Shown: piece by piece, positions 39,403 through 50,633 of the stretch
How positions within the stretch are numbered: position 1 is the first letter of the stretch
Layout: every line of letters begins with the position of its first letter
From: Halalkalibacter krulwichiae
Lineage (GTDB): Bacteria > Bacillota > Bacilli > Bacillales > Bacillaceae_D
Reading direction: 5' to 3'
NCBI RefSeq assembly: GCF_002109385.1
Contig: NZ_CP020814.1
Location: 808,001 to 872,000 of the forward strand
DNA: 64,000 nucleotides
Made by a program: the position numbers and the translations under genes
Notes under the pieces: model-generated
Databases searched by the model: none
The model's input: the letters and a program-made list of their open reading frames with translations, nothing else
Told to the model about the DNA's origin: nothing

Positions 39403-40833
39403 ATGGCGATGAAGATTGGCAATGAAGAATTTTTTGGTCGAGTTGATAAAGGACTAAAAAATGATTTTATGAGAAATGCAATGGTATCTGCTCAAGAAAG
39501 GTTAAAAAACGCCCGCTTAAATGCCGCAGAAGAACTTGGAGATTGGGAAGATTGGCGAGAACTATCGGAAGAAATCCGTCAACATACATTAGAGAACCTT
39601 GATTTTTATTTAGAACAATTGACCTCAAATGTGACAGCACAGGGAGGGCATGTTTTCTTTGCAGAGACGGCGGAGGAGGCAAATGAATATATTAAGCGTG
39701 TAGTGAAAGAAAAAGAAGCAAAGAAGATTATAAAATCGAAATCAATGGTTACAGAAGAAATCAGTATGAATGAAGCTTTAGAAAGCATGGGCTGTGAAGT
39801 GATTGAATCCGATCTTGGGGAGTACATTTTGCAAATTGATGACCACGACCCACCTTCACATATCGTTGCGCCTGCCTTACACAAAAACAAAGAGCAAATT
39901 CGAAATACGTTTCATGATAAAAAAGGTTATCAACACTCATCGAAACCCGAGGAATTAGCGCTATTTGCTCGAGAACAATTGCGCCAGGAATTCCTTCAAG
40001 CAGACTTAGGAATAACAGGCTGTAACTTTGCTGTAGCTGAATCGGGCAGTATTTCCCTTGTGACAAATGAAGGGAATGCTAGACTTGCTACGAGTTTACC
40101 TAAAACACAAATTTCTGTCATGGGAATGGAGAGAATTGTTCCTACGTGGGAAGAGCTAGAAGTACTTGTCAGTATGCTCTGCCGCAGTGCAGTTGGTCAA
40201 AAGTTAACAAGTTATATAACCGGTTTAACAGGTCCAAAAGAAGAGGGCGATGTTGATGGACCGGAAGAGTTTCATTTAGTCATAGTTGATAATGGCCGTT
40301 CAAAAATTCTAGGAACAGAATTTCAATCTGCGCTTCAATGTATTCGTTGTGCAGCGTGTATTAATGTTTGTCCAATTTATCGTCATATTGGGGGACATTC
40401 CTATGGTTCGATATATCCGGGACCAATTGGTGCTGTACTTTCGCCTTTATTAGGCGGCTATGACGAGTATAAGGAACTGCCGTATGCTTCTAGTTTGTGT
40501 GCAGCATGTACGGATGCGTGTCCGGTGAAAATTCCTCTCCATGAATTATTAGTGAAGCATCGCCGTAACATGGTAGAAGAGCAAGGGAAGGCTGCATTTG
40601 GAGAGAAATTAGCAATGAAAGGCTTCGCATTAGCTGCTAGTTCACCTAAACTTTATAATGTAGGAACGAAAGTGGCGCCACAAGTAATGGGACCTTTGGT
40701 GAAAGATGGGAAAATCTCTAAAGGACCAGGACCTGTGAAGCCGTGGACAGATATTCGCGATTTTCCAGAGCCAAGTAAAGAATCCTTTAGAAAGTGGTTT
40801 AACAATCGTGATAAAGGAGGGGATTCAGAGTGA
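39403..40833 (+). CDS. lutB: Lactate utilization protein B (iron-sulfur)
   Basis: 476-residue Fe-S subunit. The N-terminal LUD domain contains [23 protein letters not shown]. Ferredoxin-type clusters are C313[13 protein letters not shown] (Cys 313, 316, 319, 323) and [13 protein letters not shown] (Cys 366, 369, 373). Its last codon overlaps lutC (GTGA). Confidence 0.95.
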   Translation: MAMKIGNEEFFGRVDKGLKNDFMRNAMVSAQERLKNARLNAAEELGDWEDWRELSEEIRQHTLENLDFYLEQLTSNVTAQGGHVFFAETAEEANEYIKRVVKEKEAKKIIKSKSMVTEEISMNEALESMGCEVIESDLGEYILQIDDHDPPSHIVAPALHKNKEQIRNTFHDKKGYQHSSKPEELALFAREQLRQEFLQADLGITGCNFAVAESGSISLVTNEGNARLATSLPKTQISVMGMERIVPTWEELEVLVSMLCRSAVGQKLTSYITGLTGPKEEGDVDGPEEFHLVIVDNGRSKILGTEFQSALQCIRCAACINVCPIYRHIGGHSYGSIYPGPIGAVLSPLLGGYDEYKELPYASSLCAACTDACPVKIPLHELLVKHRRNMVEEQGKAAFGEKLAMKGFALAASSPKLYNVGTKVAPQVMGPLVKDGKISKGPGPVKPWTDIRDFPEPSKESFRKWFNNRDKGGDSE

Positions 40834-41549
40834 CAACAAAAGGTACTGTTCATAATCAAGAATCCTTCCTAAATAATATAGCTAAAAGTTTAGGGAGAGA
40901 GCGACGTAAGCAGGTTAGCCGTCCAACTTGGAAAAAGCAACCGCAATATAATGTATTTAAAGGTGAGACCCAAGATCAATTAGTAGAAAGATTACGTGAA
41001 CAATGTGATAGAATTCATACAAGTTTTCAAAAAACTACTATGAACGAACTGCCTCGTGTATTAGAGAATGTTATTTCTTTATTTGATGGAGAGAAAATAA
41101 TCAATTGGAAAGATGAACGGTTCACACAATTTGGCTTAGACGAGTTGTTTGAGTCATTAAATCGAGAAGGTAAACAAATTCATACTTGGGATCCGGCACG
41201 TGGAGAAGAGAATGTTGTTCAAGCAGAACAAGCAGATATTGGAATTACTTTTTCAGATATGACCTTAGCGGAATCTGGGACTGTTGTCTTATTAAGTAAT
41301 TCGGATAAAGGGCGCTCAGTGAGCCTTTTGCCAACAAGTTATATTGCCATTATTCCTAAAAGTACAATTGTTCCAAGGATGACGCAAGCTGCTAAACATC
41401 TTCATGATTTAGCCCAGCAAGAAGGAAGATTCCCTTCTTGCGTTAACTTCATATCAGGTCCTAGTAATAGTGCTGATATAGAAATGAACTTAGTTGTAGG
41501 CGTTCATGGTCCTATTAGAGCATGTTATATTATAGTGGAAGATAAATAG
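40830..41549 (+). CDS. lutC: Lactate utilization protein C
   Basis: 239-residue LUD-domain protein completing LutABC. GTG start overlaps the lutB stop. Visible: [41 protein letters not shown] and the C-terminal [19 protein letters not shown], the LUD signature. Confidence 0.94.
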   Translation: MTTKGTVHNQESFLNNIAKSLGRERRKQVSRPTWKKQPQYNVFKGETQDQLVERLREQCDRIHTSFQKTTMNELPRVLENVISLFDGEKIINWKDERFTQFGLDELFESLNREGKQIHTWDPARGEENVVQAEQADIGITFSDMTLAESGTVVLLSNSDKGRSVSLLPTSYIAIIPKSTIVPRMTQAAKHLHDLAQQEGRFPSCVNFISGPSNSADIEMNLVVGVHGPIRACYIIVEDK

Positions 41550-41585
41550 TTAGTTTAAGTTTTTAAGCAAAAAGTAATGTGGACT

Positions 41586-41626
41586 GTCTCAAAGGTGCAA
41601 AAGTGGCGCCTTCTGAGACGTTTTTT
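41586..41626 (+). terminator. First terminator of lutABC
   Basis: Outer stem GTCTCA/TGAGAC (41586-41591, 41614-41619) with inner GGTGC/GCGCC-like pairing, followed by T6. Confidence 0.8.
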
Positions 41627-41669
41627 GTTGGCGTTAGAACAGAGTAGCTTGATAATGAATTCAAGTGAA

Positions 41670-41715
41670 AGGCGTCTCAAGGAGGGGAAGCAAACCTCCT
41701 GAGACGCCTCTTTTT
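41670..41715 (+). terminator. Second terminator after lutABC
   Basis: AGGCGTCTCA/TGAGACGCCT with an inner GGAGG/CCTCC stem and T5 after it. It shares the GTCTCA arm with the preceding hairpin and protects the convergent rsfA-like gene. Confidence 0.85.
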
Positions 41716-41733
41716 CTTTATTCAAGATTACTA

Positions 41734-42360
41734 TTATTTAGCTAGTTTCTCTAAATTGCCATTCTTGTCCATTTTGAATGCAGCATTAGAAAGGGAATCT
41801 TCATCTTCTAATATCGCCATTCTTCTAGCACGATTCATAATTTGAATAAGAGATTGATAATCCTCTTCAATGATACTATTATCCTGTTTAATTTTCTTTA
41901 GCTCGCGTTCTAATTCTTGATTACGCAATTGTAATTCTTTATTCTCCATTACTAACTTTTCATTTTCACGTTGTAGAGCTGGAGTTTTCGCATTTGATTG
42001 TACCAAAGTTTGTAAATACTGTACTACAGATTCTAACGACATCTCACTATCTAGCGATTGGTTCATCGTTTCCAAAGTAGGTTGCGGTGTCCACATTGGT
42101 CTCATCTGAGGATAATAAGAAAAAGTAGCTGCCCTTTTTCTTTCTTTGCGCTCTTTTTTAGCATCAGCTATCTGTTTCATATAACGGTTTCTAACGACAG
42201 CATTCCACCTGAAACCACATGCAGCAGAGGTACGATTTAATTCGTCTCCAACTTCATCGAATGCACGAAGTTGAGTGCTTCCTTCTTTAATGTGTTTCAA
42301 GACGGTTTCCGCTAATAATACATCATCTTCATGTGACCATGCATCTTGTCTTACTTTCAT
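41734..42360 (-). CDS. RsfA-family transcriptional regulator
   Basis: 208 residues. The N-terminal Myb/SANT-like domain (about 5-60: WSHEDDVLLAETVLKHI to ACGFRWNAVVRNRY) is that of RsfA/YlbO prespore regulators. A linker is followed by a strong coiled coil (about 130-172, LQRENEKLVMENKELQ onward). In B. subtilis RsfA tunes sigma-F gene expression; whether this is RsfA itself or a paralog is open. Confidence 0.85.
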   Translation of the reverse strand: MKVRQDAWSHEDDVLLAETVLKHIKEGSTQLRAFDEVGDELNRTSAACGFRWNAVVRNRYMKQIADAKKERKERKRAATFSYYPQMRPMWTPQPTLETMNQSLDSEMSLESVVQYLQTLVQSNAKTPALQRENEKLVMENKELQLRNQELERELKKIKQDNSIIEEDYQSLIQIMNRARRMAILEDEDSLSNAAFKMDKNGNLEKLAK

Positions 42361-42553
42361 ATTTTATCAACTCCTAATGGTTATTGTTTAGTTGATAAAA
42401 ATTCTAACCAGATCTAACTATATTTATACAAGGATGATAGAAAAAGATGAAAGTAAATGATAAGAAGCTATTAAAGTCACAGTAAATCTAGAAAAATATA
42501 ATTTCTCTTCAGAACAAGGATCCCATTAATCTGTTGAATAGAAAATGAGTTTA

Positions 42554-43824
42554 TTACATTTTATTTTGAAGCCGTTCGTATATATCAGCTAACGTTTGTT
42601 CAAACTTTCCTGTTCGTTTTGGTTCATAATACTTTTTATTTTTAATTGTATCTGGTAAATACTGTTGTTTGACCCAACCATGCTCAAAATCATGTGGATA
42701 TTTGTAATCTATCCCTCGGCCTAGTTGGGCGGCGCCTTGATAATGAGCATCTCGTAAATGTTTTGGTACAGTACCGACTTTTCCACTGCGGATATCAGCA
42801 ATCGCAGCATCAAGTGCCTTATAGGCAGAATTTGATTTGGGTGAAAGACAAAGTTCAATGACTGCATTGGCTAAAGGGATCCGAGCTTCAGGAAAACCGA
42901 GACGTTCCGATGCCTCAATTGCTGATAAGGTTCTTGGTCCAGCTTGGGGGTTTGCAAGACCAATATCTTCATAGGCAATTACGAGTAATCGTCTACTAAT
43001 ACTTGTTAGATCACCTGCTTCAATTAATCGCCCAAGGTAATGCAAAGAGGCGTTAACGTCACTACCTCTAATCGATTTCTGAAAAGCAGAAAGGACATCG
43101 TAATGAGCATCACCATCTTTATCATGGTGAAAGCTTTTCTTTTGAATACTCGATTCGGCAGTGGAAAGTGAAATGAATTTTTCTTCGTTTTCATTTGGAT
43201 AGGTTGAAAGTATTGCTAGTTCTAAGCCGTTTAATGCCGAACGCACATCTCCTCCACATGCATGGGATAAGTGAGTAAGAGCCCCTCTTCAAACGTAATC
43301 TTTTGCTTTCCAAAGCCATTGACTTCATCTTCTACTGCTCTTTCTAACGCTCGCTTGATTTCCTCTGGAGTTAGAGGCTCTAACTCAAAGATTTGGCAGC
43401 GACTTCTAATTGCTGGATTGATTGAATGGTATGGATTTGATGTTGTGGCACCTATTAAAATAATTAGACCATTCTCTAAATGAGGCAGTAAGAAATCTTG
43501 TTTGCCTTTGTCTAAACGATGCACCTCATCAAGAATTAGAATCAGTTGACCGTGCATTTTTGCTTCTTCAACAGCTATCTCCAAATCTTTTTTGTTGTTC
43601 ACTACAGCATTTAATAATTTTGAAGGAGTACCTGTGGATCCAGCAATTGCACTTGCTATTGATGTTTTACCAATACCAGGTGGTCCATATAAGATCATCG
43701 AGGACAGCTGAGAAGCATCAACCATGCGTCTCAATAACTTTCCCTCACCGATAAGATGTTGTTGACCAATTATTTCTTCTATTTTCCGAGGACGCATTTT
43801 AAATGCGAGTGGCTGCTTTTTCAT
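42554..43824 (-). CDS. rarA: Replication-associated recombination protein A, frameshifted
   Basis: AAA+ ATPase of the MgsA/WRNIP1 family that acts at stalled forks. Walker A GPPGIGKT at 47-54, Walker B LILDEVHRL (Asp 99, Glu 100), sensor IGATTSNPYHSINPAIRSR. The frame breaks at the run of four C at 43282-43285 (G on the coding strand); one more G gives EEGALTHLSHACGGDVRSALN and joins the C-terminal half, which ends with the tetramerisation domain. Repaired length is 423 residues, as in B. subtilis (YrvN). Confidence 0.92.
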
Positions 43825-43957
43825 TTTAGACCTCCGTCATCAATGCTACTGTAAGTGTAATAGAAGAAATGCTAAATGCCAACTGATCAGAGTGTTATTG
43901 AGTTTTTCATAAAGGTATCAGTTTCAAGTGTCTTATACGCAAAAATGAGATGTTTCA

Positions 43958-43966
43958 TGCTATAAT
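43958..43966 (+). promoter_or_regulatory. Extended -10 promoter of the yczE-like/cymR operon
   Basis: TGC-TATAAT (43958-43966) is an extended -10 element, 33 bases before the TTG start; no good -35 is seen. Confidence 0.5.
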
Positions 43967-43998
43967 GGCAAAGACTTAGTAGAGAGAAGGGATATCTC

Positions 43999-44639
43999 TT
44001 GGAATATGGTTTTGATAATAGAAAACGTACGTTTTTCCTTCGGTGGAGTACGTTTATGCTTGGGCTTATGGTAATGGCGTTTGGAATTGCTATGATGATC
44101 CGAGCGGAGTTAGGAGGAGCTCCTTGGGATGTCCTTCATTTAGGATTAACGATGCAATTTGGGTTAACAGTTGGAACATGGTCGATTATTATGGGGGCTA
44201 TTGTATTAGGAGTCTCCGCGCTATTGACAAAGATATGGCCAAAGTTAGGGGCCTTCCTTAACATGCTGTTTCTTGGAATTTTTATTGATCTTTGCTTGTG
44301 GATGATTTCGACACCTGTAAATAGCTACTTACAATATTTAATGCTTGGAATCGGAATTATTCTAATTGGATATGGGATTGGAATTTATATAGCACCTAGG
44401 TGCGGCGCTGGACCACGGGATAGTTTAATGTTAGCTTTACAAGAAAGAACGGGTTGGAAAGTACAGTATGTACGGGGGACAATGGAAGTAATTGTTTTAA
44501 CCGTCGGTTGGCTAATGGGCGGTAAGGTGTTTATCGGCACAGTATTATTTTGCTTTGGGATTGGTTCAGTTGTCGGTATAACGATGCCACAATGTCAAAA
44601 ACTATTTGATTTTATAATGAAAAGAGGGAATGTAGATGA
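43999..44639 (+). CDS. YczE-like (YitT-related) membrane protein, 3' end probably frameshifted
   Basis: Polytopic protein with five to six helices; motifs FGIAMMIRAELGGAPWDVLHLGL and YIAPRCGAGPRDSLMLAL are typical of the YczE/YyaS family. TTG start after GAAGGGA. As written the frame runs to 44691, 56 bases into cymR. Adding one G at the GGG 44626-44628 ends it at TGA 44637-44639, forming an ATGA overlap with cymR and 213 residues, close to YczE. In B. subtilis the gene next to cymR is different, so this is a local difference. Confidence 0.78.
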
Positions 44640-45055
44640 AAATATCAACGAAGGGTCGATACGGACTTACCATCATGATGGCATTGGCTAAACGTACGGG
44701 AGAAGGGCCAATTTCATTAAAATCAATTGCGAAGGAATATGACTTATCAGAGCATTATTTAGAACAATTAATTGCGCCACTCAGAAACGCAATGCTAGTT
44801 AAAAGCGTACGAGGTGCCTATGGTGGATATATGTTAGCAAAAGAAGCAAAAGATATTACTGCTGGTGATATTATTCGTGTGCTCGAAGGCCCTATAAGTC
44901 CAGTAGAAGTAATGGACGACGAAGAACCAGCCAAACGTAATCTATGGATAAAAATCCGTGATGCTGTCAAGGATGTACTAGACAACACAACCCTAGATGA
45001 CCTAGCTAACTACGAAGACAAAGGCGAACAAGAATATTATATGTTTTATATTTAA
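44636..45055 (+). CDS. cymR: CymR, Rrf2-type repressor of cysteine metabolism
   Basis: 139 residues beginning MKISTKGRYGLTIMMALAKR. Rrf2 winged helix with SLKSIAKEYDLSEHYLEQLI and SVRGAYGGYMLAK. It lacks the three clustered cysteines of IscR, so it is CymR-like, working with CysK as cysteine sensor. Located before a cysteine desulfurase gene, as in B. subtilis. Confidence 0.92.
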   Translation: MKISTKGRYGLTIMMALAKRTGEGPISLKSIAKEYDLSEHYLEQLIAPLRNAMLVKSVRGAYGGYMLAKEAKDITAGDIIRVLEGPISPVEVMDDEEPAKRNLWIKIRDAVKDVLDNTTLDDLANYEDKGEQEYYMFYI

Positions 45056-45240
45056 GAGTCATTAGAAAAAGGGCGCACTTCCCTTTTTCTAGTGACTCGA
45101 AGCAATGAGCGAAGCCCCTGCAAGGTTTTAAGGTCTTTATGAGCGGTTTTCTCATAAGACCGCGCAGGGAGAGAAGCCATTGCCGGAACGAAGGAAAGCT
45201 AAAAAGATATTAAGGAAAAAAAGGGCGCACTTCCCTTTTT
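45056..45240. repeat. Structured intergenic element flanked by identical 23-base hairpins
   Basis: AAAAAGGGCGCACTTCCCTTTTT occurs at 45066-45088 and again at 45218-45240; each is a hairpin with loop CGCACTT. The first is lengthened to an 18-bp stem by GAGTCATTAG/CTAGTGACTC (45056-45098). Between them 45102-45183 folds in three tiers: GCAATG/CATTGC, CCCTGC/GCAGGG, GGTCTTTATGAG/CTCATAAGACC. No ORF. The second hairpin with T5 can terminate cymR transcripts. Confidence 0.65.
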
Positions 45241-45268
45241 AAATAACTATTAAAAGAAGGTGAGTAAC

Positions 45269-46429
45269 GTGGAGATGATCTATGTCGACCACGCTGCAAC
45301 GTCTCCTCTACATCCAGAAGTTATTGAGGCGATGCTCCCATACTATCAAACAGTGTTTGGAAATCCATCTAGTATTCATCAGATAGGTAGACAAGCAAGA
45401 CAAGCGATCGACCAGGCTAGAAGAACGATTGCCAAAAAGCTTGGCACTTCTGATCAAAATCTTGTTTTTACAAGCGGGGGAACAGAAGCGGATAACATGG
45501 CTATTTTAGGCTATGCTCTTGAACATGAATTAAATGGCAAACATATTATTACATCACAAATTGAACATCATGCTGTATTACATGCTTGTGAAGAGCTTGA
45601 AAAGCGTGGATTTGATGTTACTTATTTACCAGTGGATGAAACTGGGAGAGTGAGTGTAAATGATGTACAAGAGGCACTAAGAGATGATACGATTCTTGTT
45701 ACGCTGATGTTTGGAAACAACGAAGTAGCAACTGTTCAACCAATTAAGGAAATTGGAGATGTTTTGAAGGGGCACCAAGCTGCTTTTCATACAGACGCGG
45801 TTCAAGCTTGTGGGGTTATTGAGTTGAATGTATCGGAGTTACCAGTAGATATGCTTTCAATTTCAGCTCACAAAATAAATGGTCCAAAAGGTATTGGTCT
45901 TCTATATGTACGTAATGGAGTGAAACTTCGTCCGGTTCTTTTTGGAGGCGAACAAGAAAGAAAGCGAAGAGCAGGGACTGAAAATGTCGCTGCCATTGTT
46001 GGCTTTGCTAAAGCAATGGAGATCGCTGTAGATTCTATTGAAGAAAGACAAGAGCTTTATCAACAATTTTCAAAGATATTAATCGATACTTGGACAAAGG
46101 AAGAAGTCATTTTCTCTATAAATGGACATCAACATGAGCGGTTGCCACATGTTGTGAACGTAAGTTTTAGAGGAGTTAATATTGAGTCATTGCTGATGAA
46201 TCTAGATTTAACAGGAATTGCAGCCTCGAGCGGTTCTGCTTGTACAGCGGGATCAATTGAGCCGTCCCATGTACTTGTAGCGATGTTTGGTAAAGCAGAT
46301 GAACGCATTCAATCAGCCATTCGATTTAGTTTTGGCCTAGGTAATACGGTTGAACAGATTCAACGTGTGGCCAATGAAACGGCTCAGATAGTAAAACGGC
46401 TTGGACAACAAAGTGAATTTATCAGCTAG
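45269..46429 (+). CDS. iscS: IscS-like cysteine desulfurase (YrvO type)
   Basis: PLP enzyme giving persulfide sulfur to MnmA for 2-thiouridine in tRNA. 386 residues from GTG 45269 (MEMIYVDHAATSP); GTG 45260 and ATG 45275 are alternatives, AAGAAGGTGAG lying just upstream. PLP lysine in SISAHKINGPKG; sulfur-carrying Cys in ASSGSACTAGSIEPSHVL. 20 bases from mnmA, its partner. A different paralog from nifS at 1515. Confidence 0.93.
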   Translation: MEMIYVDHAATSPLHPEVIEAMLPYYQTVFGNPSSIHQIGRQARQAIDQARRTIAKKLGTSDQNLVFTSGGTEADNMAILGYALEHELNGKHIITSQIEHHAVLHACEELEKRGFDVTYLPVDETGRVSVNDVQEALRDDTILVTLMFGNNEVATVQPIKEIGDVLKGHQAAFHTDAVQACGVIELNVSELPVDMLSISAHKINGPKGIGLLYVRNGVKLRPVLFGGEQERKRRAGTENVAAIVGFAKAMEIAVDSIEERQELYQQFSKILIDTWTKEEVIFSINGHQHERLPHVVNVSFRGVNIESLLMNLDLTGIAASSGSACTAGSIEPSHVLVAMFGKADERIQSAIRFSFGLGNTVEQIQRVANETAQIVKRLGQQSEFIS

Positions 46430-46446
46430 ATAAAGGTGGTGGGTGA

Positions 46447-47539
<1,093 letters not shown>

Positions 47540-47552
<13 letters not shown>

Positions 47553-47570
47553 TGAGGCGTTTTCCTTTTT
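47540..47570 (+). terminator. Terminator of iscS-mnmA
   Basis: 11-bp stem GGAAAATGCCT/AGGCGTTTTCC, loop AGTG, then T5. The 5' arm is inside the mnmA coding end. Confidence 0.9.
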
Positions 47571-47617
47571 CAATTCGTGTCCGTTGTATGATAAGTTGAT
47601 GAAATGAGGGATTATTT

Positions 47618-48271
47618 ATGTTAAATGAAAAAGGCATAGCATATATGAATGAGCAAAAGTATGAAGAGGCTGCTAATATGTTTAATCAAGCGATTGAAGA
47701 AAACCCGAAAGATCCAACAGGGTTTATTAATTTTGGAAATTTGCTTGGACTATTAGGCGATTATGAACGTGCTTTAGTATTTTTTGATAAGGCAATTGGT
47801 CTTGATGAGCACGCAGCAACGGCTTATTATGGAGCTGGAACGATTTATTATAATCAGGATCAATTTGAAGAAGCTGCTAAGATGTTTAAGAAAGCACTAA
47901 TGGAGAAGTTAAATGAAGTAGATGTCCATTTTATGTTAGGGATGAGTTATTATCAGTTGAGTGCTTTGCCACATGCCTTAGCTTCTTTTAAGACAGCGGT
48001 AGAACTTCAACCTAAAGACGTTGACGCTCGATTTCAATATGGCTTATGCTTAGCTCAATTAGAACAAATTGATGAAGCAATATTAGAGCTTGAACAAGTT
48101 GTTAAACTGGATGATCAACATGCAGATGCGTACTTTAACTTAGGTGTTGCTTATGCTTATCAAGATCGAACTGATGATGCATTAGAGGCATTTAAGCAAG
48201 CGCTTGTCATTCAACCAGATCATGCTTTAGCAGCGAATGGTAAGAAAACGATTGAACAAGCCATCAAGTAA
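47618..48271 (+). CDS. yrrB: Tetratricopeptide repeat protein (YrrB-like)
   Basis: 217 residues composed almost wholly of about six 34-residue TPR units, for example AANMFNQAIEENPKDPTGFI and VDVHFMLGMSYYQLSALPHA, ending QALVIQPDHALAANGKKTIE. No signal or membrane segment, so cytosolic protein binding is expected. B. subtilis yrrB is in the same place between mnmA and recD2; partner unknown. Confidence 0.88.
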   Translation: MLNEKGIAYMNEQKYEEAANMFNQAIEENPKDPTGFINFGNLLGLLGDYERALVFFDKAIGLDEHAATAYYGAGTIYYNQDQFEEAAKMFKKALMEKLNEVDVHFMLGMSYYQLSALPHALASFKTAVELQPKDVDARFQYGLCLAQLEQIDEAILELEQVVKLDDQHADAYFNLGVAYAYQDRTDDALEAFKQALVIQPDHALAANGKKTIEQAIK

Positions 48272-48283
48272 GGATGATGACGT

Positions 48284-50605
48284 GTGAATGAGGAATCGAT
48301 CTTGGAAGAAGAGAGAACTATTGAACGTGGGTTTATAAAAGGAAACGTTAATCATATTGTATTTCGTAATGAGGAAAACTTTTATACAGTAGCGCTTATT
48401 CGGGTCCAGCAAACGAATGAAGAATTCAAAGAGAAAACAATTACGGTAGTTGGAGTTTTACCTAAATTAGAACAAGATGAAACGTTTTTGTTTTTTGGTC
48501 AAATGATTCAACATCCTAAGTTTGGTGTTCAATATCAAGTTGAACAGTTTAGAAGGGATCTGCCACAAACGAAGCATGGAATTATTCAATATTTGTCTAG
48601 CGGCCGTTTTCCTGGTATTGGGTTGAAAACCGCTGAGTCGATTGTTGATGTGTTGGATGAACGAGCTATTACACGGATTGTGGAGGACCGTTCTGTTTTA
48701 AGTGATATTCCAAAGTTATCAAAGGAAAAAGCAGATAGCTTATATGAACAGCTTGTTGATCAGCAAGGGGTCGAGCAAGTATTGATGATGTTATCGAAGC
48801 ACGGATTTGGAGTAGAGCTATCATTAAAAGTGTATCAAGCATATGGATTACAAGCTATTGATATTATTCAAACAAACCCTTATCAATTAATTGCTGATGT
48901 TGAAGGGATTGGTTTTAGAAAAGCTGATTTATTAGGCGCAGCAATTGGAATAACCGGGAATCACCCGGATCGGATTCGTGCAGGTTGTCTTTTTTTAATA
49001 CAGGAACTTTGTCTGCAAGAAGGGCATGTTTTCATTGACAAATCGAGTCTTACCCCACATGTCATATCTCTGCTTTCTTCTTACGAATTTAAGGTTGAAG
49101 CACACGAAGTTGAACAACAAATTGAAGTGATGCACGAAGATGATCTCATCTTTTTAGAGGAAGAGAGAGTTTACCTCAAATCATTATATTTTGCTGAAAA
49201 AGGGATTGTATCAAGTGTTCGAAGACTACTTAGTGAAGAAATCGAGGAGGAATTTCCGGAAGCTGAATTTCTAAAAGCATTAGGTAAATTGGAAGAAGAA
49301 TTCAATATAGAGTACGCACCGTCGCAAAAGCAAGCGATTCAAACGGCACTTAGTTCACCATTAATGATCTTAACGGGAGGTCCTGGAACAGGAAAGACGA
49401 CTGTAATTAAAGGAATTGTTGAGTTATATGCAAGATTACATGGAATTTCATTAGATGAAAAGGCATATACGAAACAAAATCCCTTTCCGATCTTGCTTGT
49501 TGCTCCAACAGGGAGAGCTGCTAAGAGGATGAGTGAAGCAACAGAATTACCCGCTACAACCATTCACCGACTACTTGGTTGGAAGGGTGGGACTGGTGGT
49601 TTTGAAAAAGGAGATCATGAACCTCTTGAAGGTGATTTACTAATTGTTGATGAAAGCTCAATGGTGGATATATGGTTAATGAATCAGCTTTTGAAATCTG
49701 TTCCTAAAGGAATGCAGGTCGTACTTGTAGGCGATCAGGATCAGCTTCCATCAGTCGGACCTGGACAAGTATTACGTGACTTTTTAGATGCAGATGTTAT
49801 TCCGATGGTACCTTTGGTCGATATTTATCGACAAGCAGAAGGGTCTTCTATTATTGAGCTTGCTCATGCGATGAAACAAGGGAAAATGCCTGAAAATCTG
49901 CCCAATCCTCAAAAAGACCGTCGCTTTTTTCCTTGTCAAATGGATCATGTACAACAAGTCGTTTCACAAATATGTGAAAATGCATTGAAGAAAGGCTATA
50001 CTGCGAAGGATATTCAAGTATTAGCCCCGATGTATAAAGGTAGCGCAGGGATTACTGAGTTAAATCGGATGCTCCAACAATTATTTAATCCTCACTCGGA
50101 TCAACGCCGTGAAATTAGCTTCGGTGACGTTGTTTATCGAACAGGTGATGTTGTTTTACAATTGGTGAATAATCCAGATGAAAATGTTTATAACGGAGAC
50201 CGTGGAGAAATTGTTGCCATTTTTTACGCCAAAGAAAACCAAGAAAAGCAAGATCAGGTCGTGATTTCTTTTGATGGAATTGAAGTCATCTATCAGAAAA
50301 AAGATCTCAATCAAATCACTCATGCCTATTGTTGTTCTATTCATAAAGCACAAGGAAGCGAATTTCCAATTGTTGTGATGCCGGTAGTAAGGAGCTATGC
50401 GAGAATGCTAAGAAGAAACTTATTATATACAGGGATTACTCGAGCTAAGCAATTTCTTCTATTATGCGGAGATTTAAAAGCTATACATTCTGCTATCACA
50501 CAAAAAGAAGAATTGCATAGAAATTCAATGCTTCAAATGAAATTACGAAATTTAACAGTGGAAAAAGCTAACCAACATAACTTAGAGGAAAAAGCCACAA
50601 ACTAA
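48284..50605 (+). CDS. recD2: RecD2-type helicase
   Basis: SF1B 5'-3' DNA helicase without RecBC (YrrC). GTG start, 773 residues. N-terminal OB and helix-hairpin-helix region (SSGRFPGIGLKTAESIVDVL; NPYQLIADVEGIGFRKADLL), Walker A GGPGTGKT at 365-372, Walker B LLIVDESSMVD, VLVGDQDQLPSVGPG, and helicase C-terminal motif THAYCCSIHKAQGSEFPIVV. Follows yrrB after 12 bases. Confidence 0.95.
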   Translation: MNEESILEEERTIERGFIKGNVNHIVFRNEENFYTVALIRVQQTNEEFKEKTITVVGVLPKLEQDETFLFFGQMIQHPKFGVQYQVEQFRRDLPQTKHGIIQYLSSGRFPGIGLKTAESIVDVLDERAITRIVEDRSVLSDIPKLSKEKADSLYEQLVDQQGVEQVLMMLSKHGFGVELSLKVYQAYGLQAIDIIQTNPYQLIADVEGIGFRKADLLGAAIGITGNHPDRIRAGCLFLIQELCLQEGHVFIDKSSLTPHVISLLSSYEFKVEAHEVEQQIEVMHEDDLIFLEEERVYLKSLYFAEKGIVSSVRRLLSEEIEEEFPEAEFLKALGKLEEEFNIEYAPSQKQAIQTALSSPLMILTGGPGTGKTTVIKGIVELYARLHGISLDEKAYTKQNPFPILLVAPTGRAAKRMSEATELPATTIHRLLGWKGGTGGFEKGDHEPLEGDLLIVDESSMVDIWLMNQLLKSVPKGMQVVLVGDQDQLPSVGPGQVLRDFLDADVIPMVPLVDIYRQAEGSSIIELAHAMKQGKMPENLPNPQKDRRFFPCQMDHVQQVVSQICENALKKGYTAKDIQVLAPMYKGSAGITELNRMLQQLFNPHSDQRREISFGDVVYRTGDVVLQLVNNPDENVYNGDRGEIVAIFYAKENQEKQDQVVISFDGIEVIYQKKDLNQITHAYCCSIHKAQGSEFPIVVMPVVRSYARMLRRNLLYTGITRAKQFLLLCGDLKAIHSAITQKEELHRNSMLQMKLRNLTVEKANQHNLEEKATN

Positions 50606-50633
50606 AAGTGTTCGAAAAAGGTGGCGATTTGCT

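Noticed and set aside
39467..40066. Minus-strand open frames within lutB
   Set aside because: No ribosome site or family resemblance; lutB is continuous and typical on the plus strand.
36251..41549. lctP-lutABC as a horizontally acquired island
   Set aside because: Base composition and codon use look like the neighbours, and the genes are common in bacilli. There is no integrase or repeat pair, so it is only a local gene-order difference.
41734..42360. A SANT-domain protein as a sign of phage DNA
   Set aside because: RsfA-type regulators are normal chromosomal sporulation genes in bacilli.
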